From positions 1 through 64,000 of the forward strand of contig CAIKMQ010000032.1 of assembly GCA_903828565.1 (NCBI GenBank): a stretch of 64,000 nt of DNA, read 5' to 3'. A program made the position numbers and the translations under genes. Of this stretch, positions 1 to 7,972 are shown piece by piece (the stretch's first letter is position 1; the number at the start of each line of letters is the position of its first letter). Source of the stretch: an uncultured Leptolinea sp. (GTDB taxonomy: Bacteria > Chloroflexota > Anaerolineae > Anaerolineales > Anaerolineaceae). Below the pieces are notes generated by a model, which saw nothing but the letters and a program-made list of their open reading frames with translations, was not told where the DNA came from and searched no databases.

Positions 1-2
1 AT

Positions 3-932
3 CTCTCAATCATTCTAAAGTGTCTCAATTACCCAGCAATAGGCCAATATTATTCTTTTTCAAGCCCAGCAACAGTAAATGATGCATATGAAATAAAGAA
101 AATTGTTAAGGAGTTTAAACCAAATTCTCCTCATAAGTTTAAAATGTTAATAAATACAGGGACTATTGATAAATATTCAATGCTATGGGCAGTGAAGGGT
201 ACTCAATACATTAAGGATAAATATCAAGCACCAATTATTCTCGACGAAGATTTAATGAATTATAGTCCGACAAGATTTGTCCAAGCTTCAAGCGCCAAAA
301 TCATTGTTGGTGGAATGACAAAAGAATTGGAGTGTGCTTTTGATGAAGATGGCTCCTGCCTAGCAGGTAAATCAACAGCAATTGTCACAAGTATAAATAA
401 ACTTCCTTTAAAATATGCTCTGGCGTTAATGAATAGTAAATTAATTTCATTCTGGTACAAAAATTGGTATAGCTCTCTCGCACTCGCAGGTGGCTACATT
501 CGAATAAGTCATAACAATTTAAGCACTATTCCTATCCCAATTATTGATCAAAATGATATGGATCCTATTATAAAAATCGTAGATGAAATATTAAATGAAA
601 AAAGGAAAAACCCATATATCGATACAGGTAGGTTAGAAAAAAAAATTGACGACATCGTTTACAGGTTGTATGGACTAAATGAGGAAGAAATTTCCATTGT
701 TGAAGAAAAACCAAGTGGGTCAAATAGAATAATTCCTTCAATTGAAGAAACGACTGATGAAATTATCGATGATTTGACTGAACCAATTGAGATAATTGAT
801 ATACCGATCCAATCTGATTATGACCTCTATAAATGTGGTCTATGTGGAAAATTAATTATTGGTCATGATCGCGAGAATCATTCTAAGGAATATCATTATG
901 GGCAGACTGAGTGGGTTAAATTGAAAAAGTGA
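3..932 (+). CDS. C-terminal part of an N6-adenine DNA methylase / type IIG restriction enzyme (partial)
   Basis: The reading frame is open from the first bases of the window, so this is the 3' part of a longer gene whose start lies to the left; the first ATG at 144 is internal. The protein resembles the TaqI-like specificity (target-recognition) domain that ends Eco57I-type methylase-nucleases and PglX-like methylases: a GGMTKELEC segment near base 315, AGKST near 365, then LALMNSKLISFWYK and a GGYIRIS segment. The last 45 residues add CGLCGK followed by two His, a possible small zinc-binding tail. The methylase catalytic motif NPPY would be upstream, outside the window. Base composition is AT-rich, like the next two genes and unlike the GC-richer genes after 2.9 kb. 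Whether it belongs to a stand-alone restriction system or a BREX-like system cannot be decided here. Confidence 0.75.
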   Translation, partial: LSIILKCLNYPAIGQYYSFSSPATVNDAYEIKKIVKEFKPNSPHKFKMLINTGTIDKYSMLWAVKGTQYIKDKYQAPIILDEDLMNYSPTRFVQASSAKIIVGGMTKELECAFDEDGSCLAGKSTAIVTSINKLPLKYALALMNSKLISFWYKNWYSSLALAGGYIRISHNNLSTIPIPIIDQNDMDPIIKIVDEILNEKRKNPYIDTGRLEKKIDDIVYRLYGLNEEEISIVEEKPSGSNRIIPSIEETTDEIIDDLTEPIEIIDIPIQSDYDLYKCGLCGKLIIGHDRENHSKEYHYGQTEWVKLKK

Positions 933-1004
933 TCTGCAAGACTTTTTAACCTTTGGGAATTTTGTAATTTAATAAATAATTCTATTCTTTGAAATGGCAT
1001 CTAT

Positions 1005-1616
1005 ATGGCTAATTATCTTTTCCAGAATTCAACAAGTTCAGATGATTGTGCAACATTCGGCTGGCAATCCCCAGACCAAGCGCTTTGGGGTGTGAAAGAA
1101 GGTTTTAAAAATACTGCTGATGATTTAGTAAAAAAGGCTCTTCGAGAGGGGAAGAAGAATAATATTCGTGTGCTGGATACCTATATTTTTCCAATCATGT
1201 ACTTGTATCGTCAATCCTTAGAAGTCAGCCTAAAGAATATTTATTTACGATGTTTTGGGAAAATTCCGGGTGGTGGCCATAATTTATCCATTATTTGGCA
1301 AAAAGTCTATCAAGAAATCATAATAGATCATATTCAAAATGAAGAGTTTCTGGAGTGTGTAAAACAACATAAACAAAAATTTTATCAGTTTTTTATGGAT
1401 GGGATTGATTTTCCGAAAATTACCCAAGTGTTTAATGAAATCCAACAATTTGATAGCAAAGCCGATGTATTTCGGTACATGGTTGATAAGAATGGAAAGA
1501 CATATTTTAATCAAAACCAGTATATTGATTACAAAAATCTCAAAACCGTAATGAATGAGGTATATGGAATTTTGGATTACATTCACCAGGTGATTGACGA
1601 ATATATGTCAAGTTGA
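1005..1616 (+). CDS. Hypothetical protein, possibly HEPN-like
   Basis: A 203-residue protein that I do not recognise by name. It starts MANYLFQN and is predicted mostly helical. A segment around residues 60-95 (YIFPIMYLYRQSLEVSLKN, then GGGHNL) resembles small helical proteins of defence regions, where an Arg-rich helix and a downstream HNL are sometimes part of a HEPN-type fold; this is inference from pattern only. It lies 72 bases after the DNA methylase fragment on the same strand and shares its AT-rich composition, so it may be an accessory gene of the same restriction or defence module. No signal peptide or membrane segment is visible. Confidence 0.5.
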   Translation: MANYLFQNSTSSDDCATFGWQSPDQALWGVKEGFKNTADDLVKKALREGKKNNIRVLDTYIFPIMYLYRQSLEVSLKNIYLRCFGKIPGGGHNLSIIWQKVYQEIIIDHIQNEEFLECVKQHKQKFYQFFMDGIDFPKITQVFNEIQQFDSKADVFRYMVDKNGKTYFNQNQYIDYKNLKTVMNEVYGILDYIHQVIDEYMSS

Positions 1617-1697
1617 TTTAACCAATTGGGGTAAATTATGAAACCTGAGGAAAGCATTCCGTTAGTCACCATTATGAGAGAAACATAAGCACTCACC

Positions 1698-2444
1698 ATG
1701 AGAAAATTATTGCAGAGCAACATTGAATCCCATACAGGGGTTTGTGGTTTTTGTGATGAAATTAAAATACTATGCAAATCCCATATAATTCCTGAGTTTG
1801 AATATAAAACACTTTATGATGAAAAGCATAGGATGTCTGTTATTCAAGATACTGTACCTGGGGGTCGGTATATACAAAAAGGGTTTTATGAGTATTTATT
1901 GTGTACTGGGTGTGAGCGTTTCTTAAATTCCGAATACGAATCATTCTATTCAAAGAATTACTCGAACTTACTTCCTGCCAAATTAAAAAGGATTGTTAGC
2001 GAATTCACAATAAAGGGGGTAGATTATTCGAGATTTAAGCTTTATCTCTTATCTGTTTTTTGGCGTATATTGATTGCCCGTAATATGCCATTTAGTCATG
2101 TAAAAAACCAAATGCATATCAATCCAATCCGCCAATTACTGAAATCTAAAATCCCCCCCTGTGAATCGGATTATCCTCTTTATGGTTTCCTTATTATTGA
2201 TAAGCGTGATGGCGAAGTATTCAAAGAAATAATAACAACACCTCGATTAATAAGGATAAGCGGAATACCTGCTGTTATGGCGGTATTTGGCGGTGTGAAA
2301 TGGGTATTATTTCTATCCACTGGTTTAAAGATGCCGCCGCCTAGTATTAGGCAAAATGGTTTGTTAGTACTTCAAGTTCGAGATATTAAGGAAATTGGCG
2401 AAATACGACGAGCAATATCCTATTATAAGTATGTAAGTTCATAG
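1698..2444 (+). CDS. Hypothetical zinc-finger protein with a SHIIP motif (HNH-like)
   Basis: A 248-residue protein with four cysteines arranged as CGFC (residues 16-19) and CTGC (about 72-75), bracketing a SHIIP motif. That spacing is reminiscent of HNH/treble-clef zinc domains in which a His next to the first Cys pair coordinates metal or acts catalytically. The rest of the protein shows no motif I can name. It lies 81 bases after the preceding AT-rich gene on the same strand and is the last gene of the patch. Its TAG stop codon is also the first three bases of a 23-base intergenic repeat. Nuclease activity is possible but not shown. Confidence 0.5.
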   Translation: MRKLLQSNIESHTGVCGFCDEIKILCKSHIIPEFEYKTLYDEKHRMSVIQDTVPGGRYIQKGFYEYLLCTGCERFLNSEYESFYSKNYSNLLPAKLKRIVSEFTIKGVDYSRFKLYLLSVFWRILIARNMPFSHVKNQMHINPIRQLLKSKIPPCESDYPLYGFLIIDKRDGEVFKEIITTPRLIRISGIPAVMAVFGGVKWVLFLSTGLKMPPPSIRQNGLLVLQVRDIKEIGEIRRAISYYKYVSS

Positions 2445-2800
2445 GGTGTGTTCCCAACGCACCAAATTCAGCATCGTAGCCAGTTCGTAGGGTGCGTTCC
2501 CAACGCACCATCACGCAAAGTAATTGTTTCCCAATTGTCCCCGTTTGTTCCCGAACCACCTGTCACAACTGCCAGCTATTCAACCCGCGCTTCCTTCATA
2601 TAATGAAAGCAAAGCCAAAATGAATCTTAAAGAACCATGCGGAAATCGCGATCATAACATTACATTACAAAATGAATAGCAATAAAAAGGGGTGGGCTGT
2701 TTGCGTCCCAGGCTTGCGCGTGGGTGAATAAAAGTCGGGCTGTCTTGCGCGGGGTGTGTATCGGGGGGCGCAGCACATAGGCTGCCTTCTCAACGCACCA
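2442..2800. repeat. Gene-free stretch with three copies of a 23-base palindromic repeat
   Basis: Between the AT-rich patch and the tRNA there is no convincing gene. Three related 23-base elements occur at 2442-2464, 2488-2510 and 2778-2800. The core TGCGTTCCCAACGCA is an inverted repeat (GGTGCGTT, CCC, AACGCACC) able to form a hairpin. Copies 1 and 2 differ at one position; copy 3 is degenerate in its left half but keeps CAACGCACCA. Such short palindromes are commonly dispersed in Chloroflexota and cyanobacterial intergenic regions. Confidence 0.75.
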
Positions 2801-2828
2801 TGTACCTGTGCCTCATTAAAAATACAGA

Positions 2829-2900
2829 GCCACCTATGGGAGTCGAACCCATGACCTGACGTTTACGAAACGCCTGCTCTACCATCTGAGCTAAGGTGGC
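2829..2900 (-). tRNA. tRNA-Thr (anticodon CGT)
   Basis: A full cloverleaf on the minus strand: acceptor arms GCCACCT and AGGTGGC, a D arm with GCTCAGATGGTAGAGC, an anticodon loop TTCGTAA giving anticodon CGT, and a T arm with GGTTCGACTCCC. The 3' CCA is not encoded. The 3' end of the gene faces the AT-rich patch at 1-2445. Confidence 0.95.
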
Positions 2901-2947
2901 GGTGGCGGTATTATACCAAAAGTATTGGGCTGCGCAGGGGGTAATTC

Positions 2948-3472
2948 TTAGCGGGCAGGCGGCCAGGCCAGCACGAACAGCCGCTGCCGCTCCGTCTCCG
3001 GGCTGAGGAAGCGCGTACCCGGCAATCCGGAACGCAATTTCTCCAACCGGGTGAGCGCGGCGTTGCCCGCGAAGCCGCTTTCAGCCAGCAGGCAGCCCAC
3101 CACCGTACCGGTACGCCCGACGCCGGCATAACAGTGGATGTAGGCCGGTGACCCCTGCGCTTGCAGTGTGCCCAGCAGGTCCAGGATAGCGCGCATTTCA
3201 GGCACAGTCGGGGTGGCAAAATCCCTGAAAGGCAGATTGTAATAACGAATCTCGGCGCCGCCCGCAAAATCAACAAAGCTGTCGCAGTACGCCGCGCCCG
3301 ATACCTCGAGCGGGTCAGAAAGATCCACAAAAGCAGTAATGCCGCCGGAGATGAGCGCTTGCAGTGCTGCGGGGTGCGGCGCGCCGGGCATCCGCAGCGG
3401 GTGCGGGCCGGCCAGCAGGCTGCCGGGTTCCACCCAGTAGGTCTGGGGCAGAGGAGGATGGATGGTTTTCAA
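2948..3472 (-). CDS. Dual-specificity / tyrosine-type protein phosphatase
   Basis: A 174-residue cytoplasmic phosphatase. The signature HCYAGVGRTG (CX5R, nucleophile Cys in the loop) is at about residues 113-122, and an upstream FVDLSDP segment with an Asp-containing FRDFATP loop could supply the general acid. Size and motif order fit the atypical dual-specificity/KAP-like phosphatases that dephosphorylate phosphotyrosine or other phosphoesters. Its ATG overlaps the 3' end of dinB by four bases, so it is probably co-translated with that polymerase. There is no signal peptide. The natural substrate cannot be read from the sequence. Confidence 0.85.
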   Translation of the reverse strand: MKTIHPPLPQTYWVEPGSLLAGPHPLRMPGAPHPAALQALISGGITAFVDLSDPLEVSGAAYCDSFVDFAGGAEIRYYNLPFRDFATPTVPEMRAILDLLGTLQAQGSPAYIHCYAGVGRTGTVVGCLLAESGFAGNAALTRLEKLRSGLPGTRFLSPETERQRLFVLAWPPAR

Positions 3473-4644
3473 GGGCGGGTCTTACCTTTCTGTAATAATT
3501 CTTTGCCGTACCGCGCGCGAATGGCGTCCACCGCTTCATGCAGGCGGATCTCTTTTTCCTGTTGCGGCTCCAGCAGGGACATCTGGTGCCAGCCCTCTTC
3601 CAGGTCTGCCACGCCGACACCCAGCAGGCGCACGGCCTGGCCGGGCTGCCAGAAGGCGTGAAAAAGCTCCAGCGCGGTGGCGAGCAAAATGCTTTCCAGA
3701 TTGGTGGGGGATGCCAGGCGCACCTGGCGGGTGTAGGTAGAGAAATCCGCGTAACGCACTTTGATGCGTACCACGCTGCCGCCAATGCCTTTCTGCCGCA
3801 GCCGGCGGGCTACTTTTTCCGCCAGCCAGGCAAAGGTAGCTTCCAGTTCTTTGCGGTCTGAGGTGTCTTCGAAGAAAGTTGTTTCCTGGCTGACCGATTT
3901 CAACTCATGCGAAGTATGAATGGGTGAAGCATCCTCCCCGCGGGCGGCGTGCGCCAGGTAAGCGCCGGTCTTGCCCAGCAGGCGCCGCAATTCAGCCGGG
4001 TCAGCCGCTGCCAGGTGCGCGATCGTGATGAACCCCAACGAATTCAGGTGCTTGGCAGTTTTTGCGCCGACACCCCAAATGGCTCCCACAGGCAGCGGCG
4101 CGAGAAAAGTCTGCTCACCGCCGGGAGGTACAACGGTGATGGCTCGCGGGGCGGTCGTGCCGCGGTGGCTGGCCTTGCCGGCATCCGTGGCGATCTTGGC
4201 GACCAGCTTGTTGGTAGCCACACCGATGGAGCAAGGCAGGTTCGTTTCATCCGCCACGCGCTGCTGGATGGAGCGGGCGATCAACGCCGGGGATTGTGGC
4301 AGGTCGCTGACATCCAGGAAGGCTTCGTCGATGGATACTTCCTCCACCAACGGGGTCAGGTCGTGAAAGATGGCCATCACCCGGTCGGAACAGGCGCCGT
4401 ACTCCGAGTGGCTGCCGTGCACCAACTTTAGCCCCGGGCAGAGCGTCAACGCGCGGCGGGTGGGCATGGCTGAGCGCACTCCCAGCTGCCGGGCGGCATA
4501 CGAGCAGGAGGAGATGACACCGCGGCCGTCAGGAGAACCGCCCACCGCAAAAGGTGTTCCAATCAGGGATGGGTCTTTCAACTCTTCCACCGAGCAGAAG
4601 AAGGCATCCAGGTCCACATGCAGGATCTTGCGGGGGTTCGTCAT
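3469..4644 (-). CDS. dinB: DNA polymerase IV (Y-family translesion polymerase)
   Basis: A 391-residue Y-family polymerase that extends primers past damaged template bases. The palm motifs are clear: DLDAFFCSVE near residue 10 (metal Asp) and VEEVSIDEAFLD near 95-106 (catalytic Asp-Glu), followed by GVATNKLVAKIATDAGK, the helix-hairpin-helix thumb (WGVGAKTAKHLNSLG) and a little-finger domain from about 235. The chosen ATG at 4644 begins MTNPRKILHVDLDAFF, as in the family. The open frame continues upstream to 5025 but the extra sequence is not polymerase-like and runs antisense to the neighbouring lipoprotein gene. A C-terminal beta-clamp binding peptide may be MSLLEPQQEK. It shares a 4-base overlap with the downstream phosphatase gene. 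Confidence 0.93.
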   Translation of the reverse strand: MTNPRKILHVDLDAFFCSVEELKDPSLIGTPFAVGGSPDGRGVISSCSYAARQLGVRSAMPTRRALTLCPGLKLVHGSHSEYGACSDRVMAIFHDLTPLVEEVSIDEAFLDVSDLPQSPALIARSIQQRVADETNLPCSIGVATNKLVAKIATDAGKASHRGTTAPRAITVVPPGGEQTFLAPLPVGAIWGVGAKTAKHLNSLGFITIAHLAAADPAELRRLLGKTGAYLAHAARGEDASPIHTSHELKSVSQETTFFEDTSDRKELEATFAWLAEKVARRLRQKGIGGSVVRIKVRYADFSTYTRQVRLASPTNLESILLATALELFHAFWQPGQAVRLLGVGVADLEEGWHQMSLLEPQQEKEIRLHEAVDAIRARYGKELLQKGKTRP

Positions 4645-4723
4645 AATGCTGATTCTAACCCTGAAAGGGGTGCTGAACAACTGGTATGTTGCGAAATCCG
4701 CACGGTGGGGGTATGCTATTGGC

Positions 4724-5962
4724 ATGAAGAAGAAAATACAACTCTCTCTGACAGTCGTGGTACTGATCCTTGTCAGTCTGGCATGCAGCCGTGTGGAAAT
4801 GCCTGCACCTGAAGCGACACAGTTCATCCAGACAGAGTCACCCACAGAGGCACCGCTGCTTCCCAGCGAAACGCCATCCGCCACAGCAGAGACACCGGCA
4901 GTGGGCGGCAGCGGAACGCCTTTGGTACTGGAGCATTTGTGGATGATGGACGCCAAAACGGGCTGGGCGCTGAGCCGCCTGGGCGGTACGCTGCATGTGC
5001 TGCGCACCACTGATGGTGCCCTCACCTGGCAGGATACCCACTTGCCGTACGATGCAGGGGTGGATCCGGGATCTGTGCTTCTGGCTGCCGGTTTCGCCGG
5101 GTTGGAAAGCGGCTGGGTGGCACCCTATAACACCGCTTTACCGCCGCTGGCAGAGCAGGTGGTCTGGCATACATCAGACGGCGGGGCCAGCTGGCAGGCC
5201 GTGTCGATACCAGTGGATGGATTGAGCGAAGCCTTCAGTATCTCGCATCTGCAGTTCATAGATGAAACCAACGGCTGGTTGATGGCGCATGTCGGTGCCG
5301 GTATGAATCACGACTACCTGGCGATCTTCCGCACACAGGATGGCGGCAGCAGCTGGCAGCGCATCATTGACCCGTATGCTGACAGCAGCGGGGTGATGTC
5401 TTGTCAGAAGAACGCGCTTTATTTTATGGATGCCCAAACCGGGTGGCTGACCGGCTCGTGCAACGGGGTGGCTGCCGGCGCGCTATTCTTCCGCACCCTG
5501 GATGGCGGCGTAACCTGGGAGCGTTATTATCTGCCAGACCCGCCGGAACAGGCGGGAATATTAACTGATTTTGACGCCGTTTGCGCCACCCAATACCCCT
5601 CGCGGGCGGGTGATACTTTCTATGTGGAAGTGGAATGCAAGCGTATGAGTATGCCGTATGACCAACCATTGGCCTGGGTCTACACCAGCGCCGATCGTGG
5701 AGCGGACTGGCAGATACGCAGCGTGCCGGTGGGTGCGTTGACCGTGGTGCCAGACGGCGGCCTGCTGATCTTGGATGATTGGCCCGGTATTGAGCAAACC
5801 GATGGTGACACAATCAACATGGTCGGTGTCCCGGTTCGGGATATCCAGTTCCAGACGCCTACATTCGGGTGGAGCCTTTCTGAAGATGGTGCGATGGTCA
5901 ATAACACGCAAAATGAGTGGGGTTCGTGGTGGAATATTACACCTGTGTTAATACTCCCGTAA
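4724..5962 (+). CDS. Lipoprotein with YCF48/BNR-like beta-propeller repeats
   Basis: A 412-residue secreted lipoprotein. The N terminus MKKKIQLSLTVVVLILVSLAC ends in a lipobox (VSLAC), so Cys is expected to be lipidated after cleavage. A Pro/Thr/Glu-rich spacer (residues about 25-62) is followed by repeats in which a GW-containing strand is paired with an Asp-box: TTDGALTWQ, TSDGGASWQ, TQDGGSSWQ, TLDGGVTWE. This pattern is typical of the sialidase-like or YCF48/photosystem-II-stability-like propeller fold. The chosen ATG at 4724 gives the signal peptide directly; the frame upstream runs antisense over dinB. It is divergent from dinB with 79 bases between. Function of the propeller is unknown; probably a surface-exposed binding protein. 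Confidence 0.8.
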   Translation: MKKKIQLSLTVVVLILVSLACSRVEMPAPEATQFIQTESPTEAPLLPSETPSATAETPAVGGSGTPLVLEHLWMMDAKTGWALSRLGGTLHVLRTTDGALTWQDTHLPYDAGVDPGSVLLAAGFAGLESGWVAPYNTALPPLAEQVVWHTSDGGASWQAVSIPVDGLSEAFSISHLQFIDETNGWLMAHVGAGMNHDYLAIFRTQDGGSSWQRIIDPYADSSGVMSCQKNALYFMDAQTGWLTGSCNGVAAGALFFRTLDGGVTWERYYLPDPPEQAGILTDFDAVCATQYPSRAGDTFYVEVECKRMSMPYDQPLAWVYTSADRGADWQIRSVPVGALTVVPDGGLLILDDWPGIEQTDGDTINMVGVPVRDIQFQTPTFGWSLSEDGAMVNNTQNEWGSWWNITPVLILP

Positions 5963-5985
5963 TAGCTGGCTGTTGAGTGTATTAA

Positions 5986-6019
5986 AAATGAAAAAGCGGA
6001 TGGCTGATGCCATCCGCTT
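5986..6019 (-). terminator. Intrinsic terminator between convergent genes
   Basis: An 11-bp perfect inverted repeat (AAGCGGATGGC, loop of 4, GCCATCCGCTT) at 5994-6019. Read on the minus strand it is followed by a run of T, so it should terminate the secreted-protein gene at 6035-6544; it may also stop the lipoprotein transcript coming the other way. Confidence 0.85.
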
Positions 6020-6034
6020 ATCTGGTTTGATCGA

Positions 6035-6544
6035 TTACGGGCGATTGCCTCGGCCAACGCCTCGAGGTGCGGACTGCTGCCCTTGCATGGAGCCGGTATT
6101 GCTGCCGCTGAATTCAGCACCGTGATATTGCATCCAATCAGCCTGCTCTGCGGTGATCACACCATCCGCAACCGCCTGAGCTAACGCTTGTGTAGTGGTT
6201 TGGGCACGCAGGTCCTGGAACTGATCCAGAGTGTAACCTGCGCTCACAGCAATACCTGCCATGGTCTCACCAGCAGCAATGCGGGCTTCGATCTCTTCCA
6301 CAGAGATACCCAGCGCTTCGCTGTAGATGGTGACCGCATAATCGTGCAGTATATCACTGGCGAGAATGGGATCCGGTTCCTGAACTCCGATACCGGGTCC
6401 GCGCCCGCCGCCCTGGCCGTAACCGTACAGGTCTGTCGAGGGTGCGGAAGTAATGCTGGCAGCCGCGCTGACCGGGCTGGCCAGTCCGGCAGTTGCTGCG
6501 AGAACTGCAAAAGCTGTTAATACGATCCAAAGTGTTCGTTTCAT
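6035..6544 (-). CDS. Secreted small protein, DUF2680-like
   Basis: A 169-residue protein with a signal peptide (MKRTLWIVLTAFAVLAATAG, likely cut after an ASPVSA site near residue 27). The mature part begins with a Gly-rich stretch (GYGQGGGRGPG) and then carries two helical repeats: EALGISVEEIEARIAAGET plus IAVSAGYTLDQF, and a VADGVITAEQADWM segment. This kind of AAG/EQA repeat is seen in DUF2680-type secreted proteins of unknown role. The C terminus is Ser/Gly/Gln-rich and low in complexity. It has its own strong terminator and stands alone, so it is probably monocistronic. No enzyme motif is visible. Confidence 0.7.
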   Translation of the reverse strand: MKRTLWIVLTAFAVLAATAGLASPVSAAASITSAPSTDLYGYGQGGGRGPGIGVQEPDPILASDILHDYAVTIYSEALGISVEEIEARIAAGETMAGIAVSAGYTLDQFQDLRAQTTTQALAQAVADGVITAEQADWMQYHGAEFSGSNTGSMQGQQSAPRGVGRGNRP

Positions 6545-6639
6545 TATTTTCTCCTGTAATACTTGTTTTCACTTACAGGAGCATGATATCCAAAGGGTGT
6601 GAATACAGCATGAAGAGCTTATGAATATCTTATGAATTA

Positions 6640-6665
6640 AAAAGCCTGCCGTCTGGCAGGCTTTT
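6640..6665 (-). terminator. Intrinsic terminator after the aminopeptidase gene
   Basis: A hairpin AAAGCCTGCC, GTCT, GGCAGGCTTT lies 20 bases past the aminopeptidase stop. On the minus strand it is followed by TTTTTAATT. Confidence 0.85.
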
Positions 6666-6684
6666 ACTACTTTGGGGATGAAGA

Positions 6685-7941
6685 TCAGGCGTTGAACGCC
6701 CATTCACCCGAGCGGAAAACCGGTTCCACCCTGCCATCCGGCAGGATCCCGTCAATATCCAGCTGGCTGGAGCCGACCATGAAATCCACATGGACTAGGC
6801 TGGTATTTCCACCCTGAGCGTTGAACTCCTCGTCAGACCAGTTACCACCGCCCAACAAGGTTGTCTGGTAGGCGCGCCCAACAGCCAGATGGCAAGAGGC
6901 GTTCTCATCCAGCAGGGTATTGTAAAAGAGCGTGCCAGATTGTGAGATGGGGGATGAGTGCGGTACGAGAGCAACCTCTCCCAGGCGACCGGCGCCGTCG
7001 TCGGTATCCAGCAGCTTGCGCAGCACAGACTCACCGACTTTCGCGGTGGCATGCACCACCCGGCCCTTCTCGAAACGCAGGTTAAAATCATCAATGAGGG
7101 TTCCGCTGTAATTGAGGGGCAGCGAAGCCTTAATGTAGCCATCTGCTTTCAGGCGGTGGGGTGCGGCAAAGACCTCTTCGGTGGGCATATTCGCGATGAA
7201 TTCCACCCCGCCAGCAGAATGTTCACTGGCACCGGTCCACACTGCCGTACCGGTAAAACCGATGGTGAGATCGGTACCTGGCCCGCGGTAATGGAAGCTG
7301 GCATACTGTTTGGCGTTCAGATAGGCGGCGCGGGTTTTTAGATTGCCTGTATGTTCGCGCCAGGCAGCCACCGGGTCCGGCCTGTCCAATCGGCTGAAGG
7401 CAAATAAAGCCTGCCACATTTTCTCCATCGCCGCTTCCGGGGCAACCGAAGGGAATACTTTGGCAGCCCAACCCGGGGTGGGGGCGGGCAGCACCAGCCA
7501 TTGTACCTGGTTGGTGGAAGTGAGGTTCTGGAAAGGAGCCAGTGCTTTCTGAATGGCTTGCGTATAACTGGTCACCAGGTCCGCATCTAAACCTTTGAGC
7601 AGGTCGGGGTTGATGCCGGTAATGCCGATGACGGCATCGCCCTGCGAAACATGTTCAAAAGCCGCACCGGCTTTCCAGGCAGCCATCTCTGCAAACGAAT
7701 CGCGCGGGGCGTACTGGAAGCGAGCCAACTCGTTGGATTCATCGCCCCAGAGCACATCCACACGGCGTGCGCCTGCCTGGTAAGCGCTTTTCACCAGGGC
7801 ATTCACCAATGGAGCGGTTGAGATGGGGGCTCCATAAAGCAATGGTCCGCGGATGAGCAGGCGCTGTCCGGGTTTGATGTTCACACCGATCTTGATTGCC
7901 AGATCGGCATAACGTTGGATTTTATCTTCAAAGTGTTCCAT
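6685..7941 (-). CDS. M29-family leucyl aminopeptidase
   Basis: A 418-residue cytoplasmic metallo-aminopeptidase of the M29 (AmpS / aminopeptidase T) family, which removes N-terminal residues from peptides using two metal ions. Its length is close to the family norm. Recognisable blocks are the N-terminal YADLAIKIGVNIKPGQ (residues 11-26), NMPTEEVFAAPH (about 253-264, the metal-binding Glu), HSSPIS (about 332), and the LVHVDFMVGS segment near the C terminus with the His-x-Asp metal ligands. The gene is preceded by GGAG-type sequence (tacaaGGAGtacagc before the ATG) and followed by an intrinsic terminator. The GntR-type regulator gene lies just upstream on the same strand (31 bases), so both may be read as one unit. 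Confidence 0.9.
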   Translation of the reverse strand: MEHFEDKIQRYADLAIKIGVNIKPGQRLLIRGPLLYGAPISTAPLVNALVKSAYQAGARRVDVLWGDESNELARFQYAPRDSFAEMAAWKAGAAFEHVSQGDAVIGITGINPDLLKGLDADLVTSYTQAIQKALAPFQNLTSTNQVQWLVLPAPTPGWAAKVFPSVAPEAAMEKMWQALFAFSRLDRPDPVAAWREHTGNLKTRAAYLNAKQYASFHYRGPGTDLTIGFTGTAVWTGASEHSAGGVEFIANMPTEEVFAAPHRLKADGYIKASLPLNYSGTLIDDFNLRFEKGRVVHATAKVGESVLRKLLDTDDGAGRLGEVALVPHSSPISQSGTLFYNTLLDENASCHLAVGRAYQTTLLGGGNWSDEEFNAQGGNTSLVHVDFMVGSSQLDIDGILPDGRVEPVFRSGEWAFNA

Positions 7942-7972
7942 GCTGTACTCCTTGTTTAGTTTTCTCCGGTGT

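Noticed and set aside
4370..4723. N-terminal extension of the YCF48-like lipoprotein
   Set aside because: It runs antisense over dinB, and the signal peptide with lipobox starts exactly at 4724.
4645..5025. N-terminal extension of DNA polymerase IV
   Set aside because: It runs antisense over the lipoprotein gene and has no polymerase-like sequence; family starts match 4644.
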